8,813 nucleotides of DNA, from the NCBI GenBank assembly GCA_028717045.1, contig JAQUON010000061.1:1-8813 (forward strand). Direction: 5' to 3'. Below the pieces are notes generated by a model. It made no database searches. It had not been told where the DNA came from and worked only from the letters and a program-made list of their open reading frames with translations. A program made the translations under genes and the position numbers. Below are positions 1 to 6,603 of this stretch, piece after piece (position 1 is the first letter of the stretch; each line of letters begins with the position of its first letter). This DNA is from Candidatus Omnitrophota bacterium (GTDB lineage Bacteria; Omnitrophota; Gorgyraeia; Gygaellales; Profunditerraquicolaceae).

Positions 1-1
1 G

Positions 2-814
2 GTAGGCATCATTATAGTTCTTTTTAGGGAATCATTGCCCCTCTTTCAAAAAGTAAGATTATTTGATTTTCTTTTAGGCCGCTCTTGGTACCCTACGTAT
101 GACCCGCCGGAATTCGGTATTCTGCCATTGATTCTTGCTTCTGTGTGGGTTACATGCGGAGCGCTTTGTGTATGTGTGCCTTTGGGCATAGGCAGCGCAC
201 TGTTTCTGAACGAACTCGCCACACCCGGGCAGCGCGCGGTTTTAAAACCCCTGATTGAAATACTTGCTAGTATACCATCGATAGTCTACGGTTTCTTTGG
301 CATGGTGGTGCTTGCCCCATTTTTACAGCAGCTCCTGCATATCCCCGTGGGGCTGTGCGCATTCAGCGCAAGTCTTATTCTTGGGATAATGGCGGTGCCT
401 ACGGTATGCAGCATTGCCGAAGACGCACTCAGCTATGTGCCGCGCTCTTTTCGCGAAGCATCGTTTGCAGTGGGGGCGAACCGTTGGCAGACTCTTACTA
501 AAGTTGTAATACCTGCTGCAGGTTCAGGGATATCGACCGCAATAATCTTAGGCATAAGCCGCGCAATCGGCGAAACAATGACCGTGTTGATGGTTGCCGG
601 GGGAGCAGCAGTTATTCCTACCTCGTTTTTTATGCCGGTCAGGCCAATGACTGCCGCGATTGCCGCGGAAATGGGAGAGGCGCCCATGGGAGGATTGCAT
701 TATCGCGCCTTATTTTCCATTGCCCTGATATTATTCTTAATTACCTTTTTATTTAATATTATCGCCGAATTAGTAAGCCGCAGATTCAGGCTAAAATTAG
801 GGCTTGCACAATGA
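2..814 (+). CDS. pstC: Phosphate ABC transporter permease PstC, copy 1 (5' end outside window)
   Basis: Inner-membrane permease subunit of the high-affinity phosphate importer; it pairs with PstA to form the channel. The frame is open from base 2 and 270 codons are visible. The TTG at 35 is not the start: the residues before it (VGIIIVLFRESLP) align with the first membrane helix of the second PstC at 4150, so roughly 20-25 N-terminal residues lie upstream of the window. Visible PstC hallmarks are a WYP..DPPEFGI segment after the first helix, several hydrophobic helices, the cytoplasmic EAA-type coupling loop (EASFAVGANRWQTL followed by VIPAA), an AIGET motif and a P-V-R-P-M-T-A-A-I-A-AEMGEA segment. 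The stop overlaps the pstA1 start by 4 bp (ATGA), which indicates translational coupling. A pstS for this set is not visible and may lie upstream. Confidence 0.95.
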   Translation, partial: VGIIIVLFRESLPLFQKVRLFDFLLGRSWYPTYDPPEFGILPLILASVWVTCGALCVCVPLGIGSALFLNELATPGQRAVLKPLIEILASIPSIVYGFFGMVVLAPFLQQLLHIPVGLCAFSASLILGIMAVPTVCSIAEDALSYVPRSFREASFAVGANRWQTLTKVVIPAAGSGISTAIILGISRAIGETMTVLMVAGGAAVIPTSFFMPVRPMTAAIAAEMGEAPMGGLHYRALFSIALILFLITFLFNIIAELVSRRFRLKLGLAQ

Positions 815-1659
815 AAAAGGACTTCTCTCAAACAATCGGATTTTTTTTCCTCTTTTGCTGTATCTTGGTGACCATTCTTTTACTTTTTATTATCATTTAT
901 TTTGTTTTTGTGAGGGGGGTGAAGGTAATTTCCTGGGAATTCCTTACCCAAGCGCCGCGCGCAGGGATGACTGCCGGAGGAGTTGCTCCTGCAATTGTGG
1001 GCACCATGTACCTTACCTTAGGCGCAATTATGTTTGCGTTGCCGTTGGGCATTGCTGCCGCGATTTATCTGTGTGAATACAGCCCGAAGGGCTTTGCGGT
1101 CAATATCATTCGTATGAGTATCAATAATCTCGCCGGTGTCCCCTCGGTCGTCTTCGGGTTATTTGGCCTGACAGTATTTGTTAAATTCTTTGGTTTCGGC
1201 GTTTCCATGCTTTCAGGATGCCTGACACTGGGTATTTTAGTTTTACCGCTCATTATTTCCGCCGCCCAGGAAGCACTTTTGGCTGTGCCTCAGTCAATGA
1301 GGGAAGCATCGCTTGCCCTCGGCGCAACCCATTGGCAAACCATCAAAAAGATTGTTTTGCCCACTTCTCTGCCGGGGATTTTAACCGGCGTTATTTTAAG
1401 CATCGGCCGCGTTGCAGGAGAGACTGCGCCTATTCTTTTTACGGCTGCTGCGTTTTATCTACGCGGCTATCCCAAATCAATTTTTTCGGAAGTTATGGCG
1501 TTGCCGTACCACATTTACGCGCTTATGACGGAAGGCGCTCACCCTCAACAGCAGACTGCGATCGCATATGGCTGCGCGCTGATACTTTTATTTTTAGTAT
1601 TGCTTGTTTCGACGGTTGCGATTTTTATCCGGCAGAAACAGAGGAGCTATTATGGATGA
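811..1659 (+). CDS. pstA: Phosphate ABC transporter permease PstA, copy 1
   Basis: Second inner-membrane permease subunit, 282 residues, the usual PstA length. A strongly hydrophobic first helix covers about residues 11-34. Other PstA hallmarks are the W-E-F-L-T segment with G.TAGG, NLAGVPSVVFGLFGL near the middle, the coupling loop EASLALGATHWQTIKKIVLP, the RVAGETAPILFTAAAFY segment, and MALPYHIY near the C-terminus. The start ATG at 811 overlaps the pstC1 stop. The 3' end overlaps pstB1 by 8 bp. The protein is clearly homologous to the second PstA at 5013, but the DNA has diverged, so this is not a recent tandem duplication. It should assemble with PstC1 and PstB1. Confidence 0.96.
   Translation: MKKDFSQTIGFFFLFCCILVTILLLFIIIYFVFVRGVKVISWEFLTQAPRAGMTAGGVAPAIVGTMYLTLGAIMFALPLGIAAAIYLCEYSPKGFAVNIIRMSINNLAGVPSVVFGLFGLTVFVKFFGFGVSMLSGCLTLGILVLPLIISAAQEALLAVPQSMREASLALGATHWQTIKKIVLPTSLPGILTGVILSIGRVAGETAPILFTAAAFYLRGYPKSIFSEVMALPYHIYALMTEGAHPQQQTAIAYGCALILLFLVLLVSTVAIFIRQKQRSYYG
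1641..1646 (+). promoter_or_regulatory. Ribosome binding site that sets the pstB1 start
   Basis: GAGGAG lies five bases before the ATG at 1652, inside the 3' end of pstA1. It supports 1652 as the pstB1 start over the longer reading from 1604, and over the internal ATG at 1670, which has no comparable site. Confidence 0.75.
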
Positions 1660-2413
1660 AGTTGTTAAAATGAAGGCAGAGAACGTTAACTTCTTTTACG
1701 GTAAGACCCAGGCATTGAAAGACATTTCCTTAGATATTCATGCCCACAGCGTGACTGCGATTATCGGGCCTTCAGGGTGCGGCAAGTCGACATTTATCAG
1801 GTTATTAAACCGCATGAATGACCTTATACCTCACACACAGCTTATCGGAAGGGTGTATCTTGACTGCCAGGATGTCTTTTCGCACGCCGCCGATCCGGTT
1901 GAGTTACGTAGGCGTGTGGGGATGGTCTTTCAGAAGCCGAACCCCTTCCCCAAAAGCATTTTTGAAAATATCGCCTACGGCCTACATGTCAATAACATCA
2001 AAGATAAGGATTTTGTGGAGACAAGGGTCATTGAATCCTTAAAAAAAGCTGCCCTTTGGGAAGAGGTGCGGCACAGATTGCACGAGAGTGCGCTTAAGCT
2101 TTCCGGCGGTCAGCAGCAGCGCCTGTGTATTGCCCGTTGCCTTGCGGTCTCCCCTGAGGTTATTCTTTTCGATGAGCCCTGTGCCAGTCTTGACCCTATT
2201 TCAACGGCAAAGATAGAGGAGCTCATACTGGAACTTAAAAAAGAGTACACTATTGTGATCGTGACGCACAATATGCAGCAGGCAGCGCGCGTTGCGGATT
2301 ATACTGCATTTTTTTTACTCGGGGAACTCATTGAATTTAACAAGACGCAGGAGCTCTTTACTGCGCCTAAAGACAAGAAGACTGAAGCATACATTACTGG
2401 GAGGTTCGGTTGA
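1652..2413 (+). CDS. pstB: Phosphate ABC transporter ATPase PstB, copy 1 (canonical motifs)
   Basis: Cytoplasmic ATPase of the phosphate importer, 253 residues, normal PstB length. All catalytic motifs are intact: A-loop tyrosine in FFYG (residues 14-17), Walker A GPSGCGKST (39-47), Q-loop FQKPNPFP (Q94), signature LSGGQQQR (150-157), Walker B VILFDEP (170-176) with catalytic E175, D-loop SLDP (179-182) and H-loop THN (H206). It ends with the typical PstB tail TEAYITGRFG. The start was chosen at 1652 because of a good Shine-Dalgarno site and overlap with pstA1; an extension to 1604 would add residues not seen in the other two PstB proteins. It can act as a homodimer and is the internal reference against which the altered PstB2 and PstB3 downstream stand out. 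Confidence 0.96.
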   Translation: MDEVVKMKAENVNFFYGKTQALKDISLDIHAHSVTAIIGPSGCGKSTFIRLLNRMNDLIPHTQLIGRVYLDCQDVFSHAADPVELRRRVGMVFQKPNPFPKSIFENIAYGLHVNNIKDKDFVETRVIESLKKAALWEEVRHRLHESALKLSGGQQQRLCIARCLAVSPEVILFDEPCASLDPISTAKIEELILELKKEYTIVIVTHNMQQAARVADYTAFFLLGELIEFNKTQELFTAPKDKKTEAYITGRFG

Positions 2414-2469
2414 TAGTCAAAGACCGCAAAAGGCAAATCGTACAGGAGGTTTCAATAGTATAGCCTTAT

Positions 2470-2475
2470 AGGAGG
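2470..2475 (+). promoter_or_regulatory. Ribosome binding site of phoU1
   Basis: AGGAGG lies five bases before the phoU1 ATG. A second, identical AGGAGG at 2444-2449 has no usable start codon behind it. The 67-bp gap between pstB1 and phoU1 shows no convincing promoter or hairpin. Confidence 0.75.
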
Positions 2476-2480
2476 AACGG

Positions 2481-3158
2481 ATGGAACGGCATTTTGACGA
2501 AGAGCTCGCAGATTTAAAGAAGGACCTGCTGGATATGGGTTATTTGGTAGAGCGCGCAATAGGCAATTCTGTTGAGGCATTGCGTACATCAAGCAGTCAG
2601 AAAGCGCAGAAAGTTATCATTGAAGATAAAGTTATCGATGAGTGCGAGCTGCATATTGATGAACGCTCCCTCGATTTATTGGCCTTGCGTCAACCTATGG
2701 CAGTCGACCTGCGTTTTATCGCAATGACCATGAAAATTACCACTGACCTTGAGCGAATGGCTGATTTGGCAGTGGATATTGCCCAACGGGTGCTTGAGCT
2801 TCAAGGCGCACCGTTGCTCAAGCCCCTTGTGGACATACCGAAACTTGCCGTTCTCGCCCAGGATATGGTCAGGGGGACTCTTGATGCCTTTGTTAAAGGC
2901 GATGTCAATCTTGCGAAGAAATTGATTTTGCGCGATACAGAAGCAGACGCCCTGCGCAATGCAGTGCAGAACGAACTGATTAACGATTATATTGTCAAAG
3001 ACAGCTCGACCACCTCCCGCGCCGTGCCCCTCTTGCTCATTGCCCGGCACCTTGAACGCATCTGCGACCATGCAACCAATATCGCAGAAGACGTCATCTA
3101 CATGGTGGAAGCCAAGGTAGTCAAGCACCATCCTGAAAAACTCAAGAATAATACCTAA
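2481..3158 (+). CDS. phoU: Phosphate signalling protein PhoU, copy 1
   Basis: PhoU is a peripheral cytoplasmic protein that links the Pst transporter to the PhoR/PhoB-type two-component system and represses the Pho regulon when phosphate is plentiful (family knowledge). At 225 residues it has the normal length for two three-helix PhoU repeats. Each repeat shows its metal-cluster signature: DLERMADLAVDIA (residues 89-101) and HLERICDHATNIAEDVIYMVE (190-210). The Q-P-M-A-V-DLRF segment (71-79) is also typical. It ends set 1 and is followed by the only regulatory gap in the locus. Bases 3017-3129 are almost identical to phoU2 at the DNA level although the rest of the gene is diverged. The protein aligns without gaps to PhoU2 over its whole length. 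Confidence 0.96.
   Translation: MERHFDEELADLKKDLLDMGYLVERAIGNSVEALRTSSSQKAQKVIIEDKVIDECELHIDERSLDLLALRQPMAVDLRFIAMTMKITTDLERMADLAVDIAQRVLELQGAPLLKPLVDIPKLAVLAQDMVRGTLDAFVKGDVNLAKKLILRDTEADALRNAVQNELINDYIVKDSSTTSRAVPLLLIARHLERICDHATNIAEDVIYMVEAKVVKHHPEKLKNNT
3017..3129 (+). repeat. 113-bp near-identical tract shared with phoU2 (copy a)
   Basis: Aligned by hand with 7899-8011: 110 of 113 bases match. The first 78 bases (3017-3094) are perfectly identical. The three differences (3095, 3101, 3119) are all at synonymous third positions. The 99 bp immediately upstream match at only about 58 of 99 positions, and similarity falls off again just downstream. The tract encodes the second metal-binding helix region of PhoU. 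Confidence 0.9.
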
Positions 3159-3215
3159 TCTAGGCTTCGAAGAAGAAGTATGCCCACTCTTGTAAATAAG
3201 AAAAAAGACATTTAT

Positions 3216-3254
3216 TTCATATAGATTTTACATAGATTTAACATAGATTTTACA
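3216..3254 (+). promoter_or_regulatory. Putative Pho box: four 11-bp-spaced direct repeats upstream of pstS
   Basis: Hexamers TTCATA (3216), TTTACA (3227), TTAACA (3238) and TTTACA (3249) are each 11 bp apart. The three spacers between them are all TAGAT. The 11-bp period and the TTAACA-like unit are the known layout of PhoP (Bacillus-type) and PhoB (enteric-type) operators. The array ends 9 bases before a TATACT -10 element, which matches the geometry of activator-dependent pho promoters, where the operator replaces the -35 box. The regulator itself is not in the window, so the binding protein is inferred. The rest of the 3159-3294 gap shows no gene and no clear terminator. Confidence 0.8.
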
Positions 3255-3263
3255 CGCCTCCAG

Positions 3264-3269
3264 TATACT
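3264..3269 (+). promoter_or_regulatory. -10 element of the predicted pstS promoter
   Basis: TATACT differs from the TATAAT consensus at one position and lies just downstream of the direct-repeat array. No good -35 box is present at the usual distance, as expected for an activator-dependent promoter. Transcription would begin near 3276, giving a leader of about 20 bases. Confidence 0.65.
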
Positions 3270-3283
3270 AATTAGTCATACAA

Positions 3284-3290
3284 AAGGAGG
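3284..3290 (+). promoter_or_regulatory. Strong ribosome binding site of pstS
   Basis: AAGGAGG, a near-perfect Shine-Dalgarno site, lies four bases before the ATG at 3295. It is the strongest translation signal in the window, as expected for an abundant binding protein. Confidence 0.8.
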
Positions 3291-3294
3291 TATA

Positions 3295-4143
3295 ATGCGT
3301 AAAATACTCTTTTCCGTAATCATTACTTTTGCTTCTTGCGCATTCGCATTTGCTGCTTCTCATTCCATCCAGATTAAAGGCTCGGATACCATGGTTAACC
3401 TCGGCCAGGCATGGGCGGAGAAATATATGGAAGAGAATCCCGCAGAATTTATTGCCGTCACAGGCGGAGGCTCAGGTACTGGAATATCCAGCCTTATCAG
3501 CGGCACCTGCGATATCACCATGAGCTCAAGGAATATCAAGGATAAAGAAATTGCGCTAGCGAAACAAAAAGGGATAAATCCCTACGAGATACAGGTTGCC
3601 TTAGACGGCCTGGCAGTGGTGGTAAACCAAAAAAACCCTGTTGGTAAATTAACGTTAGCTCAACTTGCCGATATATTTACCGGCAAGATTACCAACTGGA
3701 AAGAGGTAGGCGGAGAGGACAAACAGATCGTTATCCTTTCCCGGGAGGTTAATTCCGGTACGCACGTGTATTTTAAAGAACACGTATTAAGAAAAGGCGA
3801 CCCGAGCGCAAAAGACGAATTTGCGCCTGAGGCGCTATTGCTGTCTTCTTCCCAGGCGATTGCCGATGAAGTGGCCGGCAACCCCAGCGCCATAGGTTAT
3901 TACGGAATGGGGTATATTTCAGACAAACAAAAGCCTGTCATGGTCGCTAAAGATGAAAAATCGGAATACGAAGCGCCGACCATTGCCAACGTAGTAAACG
4001 GCAGATACCCGATATCCAGGCCGCTGTTTCTATACACCAACGGGCAGCCCCAGGGGGTAGTAAAAAAGTTTGTGAATTTCTGCTTTTCCCGGGAAGGCCA
4101 GGGTATCGTGTTAGAAACCGATTTTGTCCCTGTGAAAGAATAA
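3295..4143 (+). CDS. pstS: Periplasmic phosphate-binding protein PstS
   Basis: Solute-binding protein that captures phosphate outside the inner membrane and delivers it to the PstC/PstA channel. It has 282 residues. A Sec signal peptide is visible: MRK, then a hydrophobic core to about residue 19, with likely cleavage after AFA near residue 20. Phosphate-binding loops of the PstS/PBP-like family are present: KGSDTM (28-33), TGGGSGTG (56-63), CDITMSSR (72-79) and SREVNSGT (149-156), where R150, S154, G155 and T156 match the usual ligand-contacting cluster. The domain-crossing segment IFTGKITNW is also typical. It opens set 2 behind a predicted Pho-box promoter. A cysteine at residue 15 is preceded by FAS, a poor lipobox, so a soluble periplasmic protein is more likely than a lipoprotein. 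It is the only pstS in the window. Confidence 0.96.
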   Translation: MRKILFSVIITFASCAFAFAASHSIQIKGSDTMVNLGQAWAEKYMEENPAEFIAVTGGGSGTGISSLISGTCDITMSSRNIKDKEIALAKQKGINPYEIQVALDGLAVVVNQKNPVGKLTLAQLADIFTGKITNWKEVGGEDKQIVILSREVNSGTHVYFKEHVLRKGDPSAKDEFAPEALLLSSSQAIADEVAGNPSAIGYYGMGYISDKQKPVMVAKDEKSEYEAPTIANVVNGRYPISRPLFLYTNGQPQGVVKKFVNFCFSREGQGIVLETDFVPVKE

Positions 4144-4149
4144 TGCCTG

Positions 4150-5013
4150 ATGCGTAAATTCAAGGAATATATCATTGAGAAGCTGATCCTGGCAAGCGGA
4201 TTAGCTTCTATTTTTTTTGTCATCGTTATTTTTTTGTTTTTACTGAAAGAAGGCTTGGCAGTATTTAAGATTGTCACGCCGGCCAATTTTCTTTTCGGGA
4301 AAAACTGGTATCCTATCTCAGAGCCCCCGCAGTTAGGCATCTTTCCCTTAATCCTCGGCTCACTTTTAGTTACTTTGGGCGCGGCCATCATTTCTGTGCC
4401 TATAGGCATTGCCTGCGCAGTATATATTGCCGAAGTCGCCCCCGTAAGAACGAAAGAAATACTCAAGGCAAGCATAGAATTACTGGCAGCCATACCCAGC
4501 GTAGTGCTGGGTTTTATCGGTATGGTAACCCTGGTACCCTGGGTCAAGAGCATTTTTAAATTACCGACAGGCCTCACGGCGTTGTCCGGCTCAATAATGC
4601 TTGCCTTTATGGCGATGCCGACAATAGTTTCGATTGCCGAGGATGCGCTGTACTCTGTGCCAAGGTCACATAAAGAGGGCGCGCTTGCGTTAGGCGCTAC
4701 CCATTGGCAGACAATTTATCGCGTATTATTGCCTGCTGCTTCTTCGGGGATCCTGGCTGCGGTAATGCTGGGTATCGGCAGGGTGATTGGCGAGACTATG
4801 GCAGTAATGATGATTACCGGCAATGCTGCACTCATGCCCCATAGTTTTCTGCAACCGGTACGGACCCTGACTGCGACTATCGCTGCGGAAATGGGTGAAG
4901 CAGTGGTCGGCAGCGAACACTATTTTGCATTATTTGCGATAGGTATCGTATTATTTGTTATTAGTTTTGCGATTAACATAACAGCAGACCTATTTTTACA
5001 CAGGAAACGATAA
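4150..5013 (+). CDS. pstC: Phosphate ABC transporter permease PstC, copy 2
   Basis: Inner-membrane permease subunit of set 2, complete at 287 residues. The first helix spans about residues 13-35 and is followed by the NWYP..EPPQLGIFPLI segment shared with PstC1. The coupling loop reads EGALALGATHWQTIYRVLLP, with glycine where PstC1 has alanine in the EAA position. A VIGET motif and an AEMGEAVVGSEHY segment complete the PstC pattern. The start is the ATG six bases after the pstS stop. No strong Shine-Dalgarno site is visible, so translation is probably coupled to pstS. The stop codon shares one base with the pstA2 start (TAATG). Confidence 0.95.
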   Translation: MRKFKEYIIEKLILASGLASIFFVIVIFLFLLKEGLAVFKIVTPANFLFGKNWYPISEPPQLGIFPLILGSLLVTLGAAIISVPIGIACAVYIAEVAPVRTKEILKASIELLAAIPSVVLGFIGMVTLVPWVKSIFKLPTGLTALSGSIMLAFMAMPTIVSIAEDALYSVPRSHKEGALALGATHWQTIYRVLLPAASSGILAAVMLGIGRVIGETMAVMMITGNAALMPHSFLQPVRTLTATIAAEMGEAVVGSEHYFALFAIGIVLFVISFAINITADLFLHRKR

Positions 5014-5861
5014 TGAGGAACCCGCAAAGAACAGAAAAAATCGCTTTTTTCTTCCTCTTCCTGGCAACGCTTGTCATCGCCCTTCCCGTGGGGCTTGTTG
5101 TTATTATCATCATCTCAAAAGGGCTGCCTGCAATAAACTGGCAGTTCCTTAGCGATATCCCCAGGCAGGGTATGCGTTCAGGCGGCATCTTCCCGGCAAT
5201 TATGGGGACCGTATACCTGGTGACAGGGGCAATAATTTTTGCGCTGCCCATTGGCTTATTAGCAGCGGTTTACTTAAGCGAATACGCCAAAGATAATCTG
5301 TTAACGCGCGTGATTAAGCTGGCTATCGTCAATCTTGCCGGGGTGCCTTCGGTGGTCTACGGGCTTTTTGGTTTGGCGCTATTTGTCGTATTTTTTAAAT
5401 TCGGTGCTTCCATCCTTTCAGGCTCGCTTACCTTAGGCATTATGATCCTTCCGATTATTATCACCGCCTCGCGCGAGGCCCTGGAAAGCGTGCCGTATTC
5501 TTTCCGTGAAGTAAGTTATTCGCTCGGCGCAAGCAAATGGCAGACTATCCGGCATATCGTTCTGCCTAATGCCATCCCGGGAATCCTTACCGGCACTATT
5601 CTGGGGCTGGGCAGGGCAGCAGGAGAAACCGCGCCCATCTTGTTTACCGTCGCCGCATTCTATTTACCGCAACTGCCCAAATCTATTTTTGACCAGGCCA
5701 TGGCATTGCCTTACCACCTCTATGTAATTTCCACGCAGGTGCCTAATGTCGATGAAAAGATACGCTACGCAACGGCATTGGTGCTATTAGTCTTGGTGTT
5801 ATGTATGAACCTTGTCGCGATACTTATACGCTATCAGTTTAGGAAGAGAAAGAAATGGTAA
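5013..5861 (+). CDS. pstA: Phosphate ABC transporter permease PstA, copy 2
   Basis: Partner permease of PstC2, 282 residues. It shows the PstA features NLAGVPSVVYGLFGL, GRAAGETAPILFTVAAFY and MALPYHLY, and hydrophobic helices throughout. Its cytoplasmic coupling loop is EVSYSLGASKWQTIRHIVLP. This departs more from the EAA pattern than PstA1 (EASLALGATHWQTI), which may reflect adaptation to an unusual ATPase partner (inference). AGGAAA (5002-5006 region) before the ATG serves as a modest Shine-Dalgarno site. The 3' end overlaps pstB2 by 7 bp. The protein is colinear with PstA1, but the DNA has diverged. Confidence 0.95.
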   Translation: MRNPQRTEKIAFFFLFLATLVIALPVGLVVIIIISKGLPAINWQFLSDIPRQGMRSGGIFPAIMGTVYLVTGAIIFALPIGLLAAVYLSEYAKDNLLTRVIKLAIVNLAGVPSVVYGLFGLALFVVFFKFGASILSGSLTLGIMILPIIITASREALESVPYSFREVSYSLGASKWQTIRHIVLPNAIPGILTGTILGLGRAAGETAPILFTVAAFYLPQLPKSIFDQAMALPYHLYVISTQVPNVDEKIRYATALVLLVLVLCMNLVAILIRYQFRKRKKW

Positions 5862-6601
5862 AATTTAATATCGAGGGTTTAAACATCTGGTTTGGGCAGA
5901 TTCATTCGATTAAAGAGCTGCGTATGGAAATATATGCCAATGAGATCTTAAGCGTGATAGGCCCGGCTAACAGCGGTAAGACTACGTTCTTGCGCATGCT
6001 CAACCGCCTCAACGAGTTGGAAATGAATTTCAGCATGAAAGGCAAAGTGGAATTTGACGGGCAGGGCATTTTTACTTTTGATACAGAGGTGTTACGTAAA
6101 AAGATAGGCATGGTGTTTGCACTGCCCTTGCCGCTGCCGTTGTCTATATTTGGCAATGTGGCCTACGGGGCCAGGATGCATGGGGTGCGTCAGAAAAAGA
6201 AATTAGAGGATATCGTTGAGAAGGCACTGCAAGAGGCCTATCTTTGGGATGAGGTAAAGGACAGGCTTGGGGCTTCCGCATTTAAATTATCCGGCGGACA
6301 ACAACAGCGCCTCTGTATTGCCAGGACGCTTGCGGTTGAGCCGGAGGTAATTTTATTCGATGAGCCATGTTCGGGGCTTGACCCGATATCAACGGCAAAA
6401 GTAGAAGAGGCTATGCGTAAATTAAAACAACACTACTCATTGGTCCTTGTCACCAATAACGTAAAACAGGCAGCCAGGGTCGGGGACAGGACCGCATTCT
6501 TCTTAAGCGGCGAACTGGTTGAAATAGACAAGACAGAAAAAATATTTACTATGCCTTCGGATACGAGGACCGATGAGTATATCAGGGGGAAATTCGGATA
6601 A
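5855..6601 (+). CDS. pstB: PstB-family ATPase lacking Q-loop Gln and H-loop His (PstB2)
   Basis: Phosphate-importer ATPase of 248 residues. Intact parts: aromatic A-loop WFG (12-14), Walker A GPANSGKTT (36-44), signature LSGGQQQR (145-152), Walker B VILFDEP (165-171) with E170, and D-loop GLDP. Two key residues are missing. The Q-loop reads MVFALPLPLP, with alanine at residue 89 (GCA at 6119) instead of the glutamine in MVFQKPNPFP of PstB1. The H-loop reads VTNN, with asparagine at residue 201 (AAT at 6455) instead of the switch histidine of VTHN. The frame is uninterrupted and other conserved blocks, including the tail DEYIRGKFG, are kept, so this looks like a maintained protein and not a pseudogene. 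It lies two bases upstream of pstB3, whose defects are complementary, so a heterodimer is the likely form. AGGAAGAG near 5841 may be its ribosome site. Confidence 0.93.
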   Translation: MVKFNIEGLNIWFGQIHSIKELRMEIYANEILSVIGPANSGKTTFLRMLNRLNELEMNFSMKGKVEFDGQGIFTFDTEVLRKKIGMVFALPLPLPLSIFGNVAYGARMHGVRQKKKLEDIVEKALQEAYLWDEVKDRLGASAFKLSGGQQQRLCIARTLAVEPEVILFDEPCSGLDPISTAKVEEAMRKLKQHYSLVLVTNNVKQAARVGDRTAFFLSGELVEIDKTEKIFTMPSDTRTDEYIRGKFG

Positions 6602-6603
6602 AC

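Noticed and set aside
35..37. TTG as the start of pstC1
   Set aside because: The frame is open to the window edge, and the residues before the TTG align with the first membrane helix of PstC2.
1604..1651. N-terminal extension of PstB1 from the ATG at 1604
   Set aside because: It would overlap pstA1 by 56 bases and add residues that neither other PstB protein has; a good ribosome site directly precedes the ATG at 1652.
2441..2463. Second AGGAGG upstream of phoU1 as the ribosome site of a small gene
   Set aside because: No ATG, GTG or TTG lies at a usable distance, and stop codons follow at once. It may be a relic or may simply enhance phoU1 translation.
2676..3131. Reverse-strand open frame of 151 codons inside phoU1
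   Set aside because: It is antisense to a clear phoU; the translation looks like shadow sequence and has no ribosome site I could support.
3159..3210. Terminator or small RNA between phoU1 and the Pho-box array
   Set aside because: There is only a short CTTCGAAG palindrome, with no stable GC-rich stem followed by T residues.
3306..3342. PstS as a lipoprotein through the cysteine at residue 15
   Set aside because: The residues before the cysteine (FAS) fit the lipobox poorly, and an ordinary cleavage site (AFA) follows a few residues later.
4143..4157. Four-codon open frame (ATG to TAA) spanning the pstS stop and the pstC2 start
   Set aside because: It is too short to support as a gene and is a chance product of the TAATG junction; it could affect coupling, but nothing shows this.
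3900..4577. Long reverse-strand open frame of 225 codons across pstS and pstC2
   Set aside because: It is antisense to two well-supported genes, spans their junction, and its translation resembles no family I recognise.
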